From: Chitinophagaceae bacterium
GTDB lineage: Bacteria; Bacteroidota; Bacteroidia; Chitinophagales; Chitinophagaceae
Direction: 5' to 3'
Length of the DNA stretch: 8,870 nt
Assembly: GCA_947447815.1 (NCBI GenBank)
Contig: CANFLJ010000056.1
Span: forward strand, 1-8,870
This document shows positions 6,798 through 8,870 of this stretch, one piece after another. The number at the start of each line of letters is the position of its first letter. Within the stretch, counting starts at the first letter, position 1. The position numbers were made by a program, and so were the translations under genes. Below the pieces are notes generated by a model, which did not search any database, was not told the DNA's origin, and was given only the letters and a program-made list of their open reading frames with translations.

Positions 6798-7970
6798 ATG
6801 ACATCAAAATCAAAAAGAATTGCGTACACCTTAGTGGCCTTGGTACTAGGCATAGGGATTGTAATGGCATTAACTTTAGCAGGAGAAAAGACCAAAGGTC
6901 CTATTGAAACAATCTTGACTAAAGCCAGTGATGCGGTAACGACTGTAGAAGATAAGATTATTCTGGAAGAGAAGACTGATAAACGAATTGATAAATTGAA
7001 GTGGTTAAAAACGTTGACCACCAATGACAAAAACTGGTATAAGCACAACAAAGCGATATTCTTTGGTGCTTTTGATAATAATACGGAGAAATCATTTCAA
7101 CCGGTGATAGATCTGGAGGATACTTTACACACTACTTTTCCTTTAATACATTTATACTCAGCCTGGGGTAGCAAGCCCGAACATCAGTTTCCTAAAAGCA
7201 AGATTCAAAATATTCTAGAGCTTGGTTCTATCCCCGTAATTACCTGGGAGCCTTGGCTTGCTTCTTTTGACAATGAGGCACACCCCGAACTGAAGCCTGT
7301 AGATAAAAGAGATAAAGACGGCATGGCCGATGTAGCCAATGGAGTATATGATTTTTATATCAAGAAATGGGCACTCCAAGCAAAGAAAGTAGGTCCTATA
7401 TTTATTCGTTTAGGTCACGAGATGAATGACCCTTACCGTTATCCATGGGGACCTCAGAATAATACTGCTGCCGAATATATTGCTGCATGGAAACACGTAT
7501 ACAATGTGTTTAAAGAAGTAGGTGCTACTAATGTAATCTGGACCTGGAGCCCACACCCTGCTTATGGTTACTTTAAAGATTATTATCCTGGTGATGCCTT
7601 TGTGGACTATGTGGCCATTGGTACCCTAAACTATGGCCCGGTAGCATCGTGGGCTAAGTGGTGGAGCTTTGATGAGATATTTGGAAAGTATTATGCAGAG
7701 CTATCTTCCTTTAAAAAGCCCATAATGTTGTCGGAGTTTGGCAGTCTTTCTTTTGGTGGTAGTCGTAGTAAATGGTTTGGTGAAGCACTAAAAGATATGC
7801 CTAAGAAATACCCAGCTGTGAAGTCGATATTATTCTTCCATTTTGATGCGGATAAGACTACCACTCAGCAAGTACTGGACTGGTATATTATTGATGACAA
7901 AGCAGTTATAAAATCTATCACTAATCAGGTAAATAACTGGAATGACAGTTTGAAGGTAGGGAAGAAGTAA
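6798..7970 (+). CDS. Membrane-anchored glycoside hydrolase family 26 (beta-mannanase-like)
   Basis: The 390-residue protein begins with a basic stretch and a hydrophobic segment (about 8-28). No good cleavage site follows, so it is probably anchored in the inner membrane with the enzyme in the periplasm. Residues about 32-75 form a charged, helical linker. The (beta/alpha)8 domain runs about 82-380. GH26 hallmarks are present: WEPW (150-153), RLGHEMN (204-210) with E208 as acid/base followed by YPWG (215-218), and LSEFG (311-315) with E313 as nucleophile. Both catalytic glutamates are intact, so an active retaining beta-glycosidase is expected. GH26 activities are mainly endo-beta-1,4-mannanase and beta-1,3-xylanase; exact specificity is not readable here. 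The 3-nt gap from the glycosyltransferase gene implies one operon. By analogy with BcsZ or PgaB, it may trim or release the nascent polymer. No clear terminator follows the stop codon. Confidence 0.88.
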   Translation: MTSKSKRIAYTLVALVLGIGIVMALTLAGEKTKGPIETILTKASDAVTTVEDKIILEEKTDKRIDKLKWLKTLTTNDKNWYKHNKAIFFGAFDNNTEKSFQPVIDLEDTLHTTFPLIHLYSAWGSKPEHQFPKSKIQNILELGSIPVITWEPWLASFDNEAHPELKPVDKRDKDGMADVANGVYDFYIKKWALQAKKVGPIFIRLGHEMNDPYRYPWGPQNNTAAEYIAAWKHVYNVFKEVGATNVIWTWSPHPAYGYFKDYYPGDAFVDYVAIGTLNYGPVASWAKWWSFDEIFGKYYAELSSFKKPIMLSEFGSLSFGGSRSKWFGEALKDMPKKYPAVKSILFFHFDADKTTTQQVLDWYIIDDKAVIKSITNQVNNWNDSLKVGKK

Positions 7971-7975
7971 AGTAA

Positions 7976-8036
7976 ATACAAGGCAATGAGGCAATAGGCA
8001 AAGAGGCAAGGAGGAATACAAATTGAAGGCACAAAA
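7976..8036 (+). repeat. GGCAA-type intergenic repeat, copy 2 (plus orientation)
   Basis: GGCAA occurs at 7982, 7990, 7997 and 8005 (spacing 8, 7, 8 nt), followed by AATACAA and GGCACAAA. The same elements appear on the minus strand at 2999-3050, so the two copies are in inverted orientation on either side of the yciI-like gene and the polysaccharide operon. Confidence 0.7.
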
Positions 8037-8050
8037 CCACAGAGGGGAGT

Positions 8051-8080
8051 AATTAATAATTAAAAATTAATAATTAAAAA
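8051..8080. repeat. 14-bp AT-only tandem repeat
   Basis: AATTAATAATTAAA occurs twice in tandem (8051-8064, 8065-8078), then runs into AATTGAATACA. The 13-mer AAAATTGAATACA (8077-8089) also occurs exactly at 2851-2863, after the other AT-rich repeat tract, in the same orientation. Confidence 0.75.
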
Positions 8081-8136
8081 TTGAATACAGAACGGAGAGA
8101 GAAACGCACGGGATTGTACTGTTTTTATAACTGGGA

Positions 8137-8675
8137 TTAACTCATTAGCATAGGCTTGTGATTTGTTCGCGAGACCTTCTGCCTAATCAGCGAAGCCTTT
8201 TAATCACTTAGGAATAGGGATTAACTCATTAGCTTAGGTTTGTGATTTGTTCGCGAGACCGACTGCCGACTCAGCGAAGCCTTTTGAACAGTCAGGAATA
8301 GGGGTTAACTCATTAGCTTAGGCTTGTGATTTGTTCGCGAGACCGTCTGCCGACTCAGCGAAGCCTTTTGAACAGTCAGGAATTGGGGTTAACTCACCAG
8401 CATAGGCTTGTGATTTGTTCGCGAGACCTTCTGCCGACTCAGCGAAGCCTTTTGAACAGTCAGGAATTGGGGTTAACTCACCAGCATAAGCTTATGATTT
8501 GTTCGCGAGACCGTCTGCCGACTCAGCGAACCCTTTTGTACAGTCAGGAATAAGGATTAACTCTCCAGCATAAGCTTATGATTTGTTCGCGAGACCGTCT
8601 GCCGACTCAGCGAACCCTTTTGATTGTTTAGAAATTGCGATTACAATGGCAATCTATGGCTTGTAAATTTTTAGG
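8137..8675. repeat. Array of six 84-bp tandem repeats plus a degenerate seventh
   Basis: Units start at exactly 84-bp steps: 8137, 8221, 8305, 8389, 8473 and 8557. A seventh, decayed copy begins at 8641 (it keeps ATGGCTTGTAAATTT, compare AGGCTTGTGATTT). The 17-mer GATTTGTTCGCGAGACC is identical in all six units, as is CAGCGAA. Each unit can fold TTCGC against GCGAA 19 nt later, with GAG/CTC extending the stem in five of the six; units 1-4 can alternatively pair AGGCTT with AAGCCT. The inner units are most alike, while the outer parts of units 1 and 6 are diverged, as expected for an array homogenised by recombination or slippage. Unit 3 is about 49% GC, richer than the flanks. A GTG-started 75-codon frame (8326-8553) only reflects 84 being a multiple of three and is not called a gene. 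The function is unknown. Confidence 0.93.
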
Positions 8676-8744
8676 AATATCTATAATTCATACACAAGCA
8701 TATTATTTAATAACCTAATAATGATGCGGGATTTTTCTTGTATT
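8676..8744. other. Short AT-rich spacer between the two repeat elements
   Basis: No gene, promoter box or repeat is recognised here. The sequence is AT-rich and separates the decayed end of the 84-bp array from the hairpin element. Confidence 0.5.
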
Positions 8745-8862
8745 GCGCGACGGATAGTAGGGGTATCCTTTTTTTGTTGCGCCCACCCCCATTACATATT
8801 TAGGAGTAATTCTGCGCAGCAAAAAAAGATACAACCGGATAGCCGGGCCGGCAGGCGCGCCC
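8745..8862. repeat. Compound long-hairpin intergenic element with GC-rich border
   Basis: The left arm 8763-8782 (GTATCC, seven T, GTTGCGC) pairs with the right arm 8814-8832 (GCGCAGC, seven A, GATAC) over about 19 bp, with one bulge and one G-U pair. Inside the loop a second stem ATTAC (8791-8795) / GTAAT (8806-8810) can form. The arms are flanked by a direct repeat CGGATAG (8751-8757 and 8836-8842). Outside the right arm is a GC-rich patch (8842-8862) holding GGCGCGCC, very unlike the AT-rich surroundings. From memory, similar CGGATAG / long T-run hairpins recur between genes in Bacteroidota genomes; this could not be checked. It may act as a terminator or be a REP-like dispersed element, and it may continue beyond the window edge. 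Confidence 0.65.
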
Positions 8863-8870
8863 AAAATCAA

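Larger units (their letters stand above)
7971..8132. other. Repeat-rich non-coding spacer after the operon
   Basis: No gene is seen. It contains the second GGCAA repeat copy and an AT-rich 14-bp tandem repeat, then about 40 bases without recognisable features before the 84-bp array. No hairpin with a T-run is present directly after the GH26 stop codon, so the operon transcript may run on into the repeats. Confidence 0.7.

Noticed and set aside
6620..7051. Minus-strand frame of 143 codons across the GT2/GH26 junction
   Set aside because: It overlaps two well-supported genes in antisense, has no recognisable motif, and its composition is that of a shadow frame.
8326..8553. GTG-started 75-codon plus-strand frame through the 84-bp repeats
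   Set aside because: It stays open only because the period is a multiple of three. Stop codons appear in the same frame in neighbouring units (for example CAT TAG in unit 3), and there is no start context or protein-like composition.
8137..8640. Minus-strand repeating frame in the 84-bp array (peptide like GFAESADGLANKSQAYAGE)
   Set aside because: It looks protein-like in places, but four of the six units carry in-frame stops (TCA TAA in units 5 and 6, CCT AAG to TAA-type stops in units 2 and 3, more in unit 1). It is not an intact gene, and a decayed one cannot be shown.
8137..8640. CRISPR array
   Set aside because: The entire 84-bp unit repeats with no variable spacers of constant length, and no cas genes are present.
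8854..8861. GGCGCGCC palindrome as a cloning scar or vector junction
   Set aside because: It lies in a natural-looking GC-rich border of a hairpin element, and no vector sequence is seen next to it, although the window ends 9 bases later.

Overview
The window looks like chromosome of an AT-rich member of the Bacteroidota, plausibly near Chitinophagaceae/Sphingobacteriales. This is inferred from four things: genes without Shine-Dalgarno sequences, start-proximal promoter boxes of the Bacteroidota type TAnnTTTG, a eukaryotic-like NADP isocitrate dehydrogenase, and AT-rich or GGCAA-type intergenic repeats. There is no rRNA, tRNA, CRISPR array, transposase or phage gene.

Layout: 1-308 is AT-rich and non-coding, with one good hairpin. 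309-1364 (+) encodes a zinc-dependent, probably NADPH-preferring alcohol/aldehyde reductase and ends at a Rho-independent terminator. 1586-2815 (+) encodes NADP-dependent isocitrate dehydrogenase, with its own promoter and a strong bidirectional terminator. 3051-3347 (-) encodes a small YciI-family protein, transcribed divergently from the next unit. 3673-7970 (+) is a tightly packed three-gene operon: a TPR plus outer-membrane beta-barrel protein, a membrane-embedded processive-type family 2 glycosyltransferase, and a membrane-anchored family 26 glycoside hydrolase. 7971-8870 has no convincing gene. It holds simple repeats, an array of six 84-bp tandem repeats with a degenerate seventh, and a long imperfect hairpin element ending in a GC-rich patch.

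How the genes work together: the two metabolic enzymes and the YciI protein are single-gene units without an obvious link. The three-gene operon has the parts of a synthase-dependent exopolysaccharide system (compare BcsA/BcsC/BcsZ for cellulose or PgaC/PgaA/PgaB for poly-GlcNAc): an inner-membrane synthase, a TPR/beta-barrel exporter, and a hydrolase facing the periplasm. A GH26 enzyme (family activities mainly beta-mannanase and beta-1,3-xylanase) in the hydrolase position suggests a polymer other than cellulose or PNAG, perhaps a beta-mannan. This operon and the 84-bp repeat array are the two most interesting items here.
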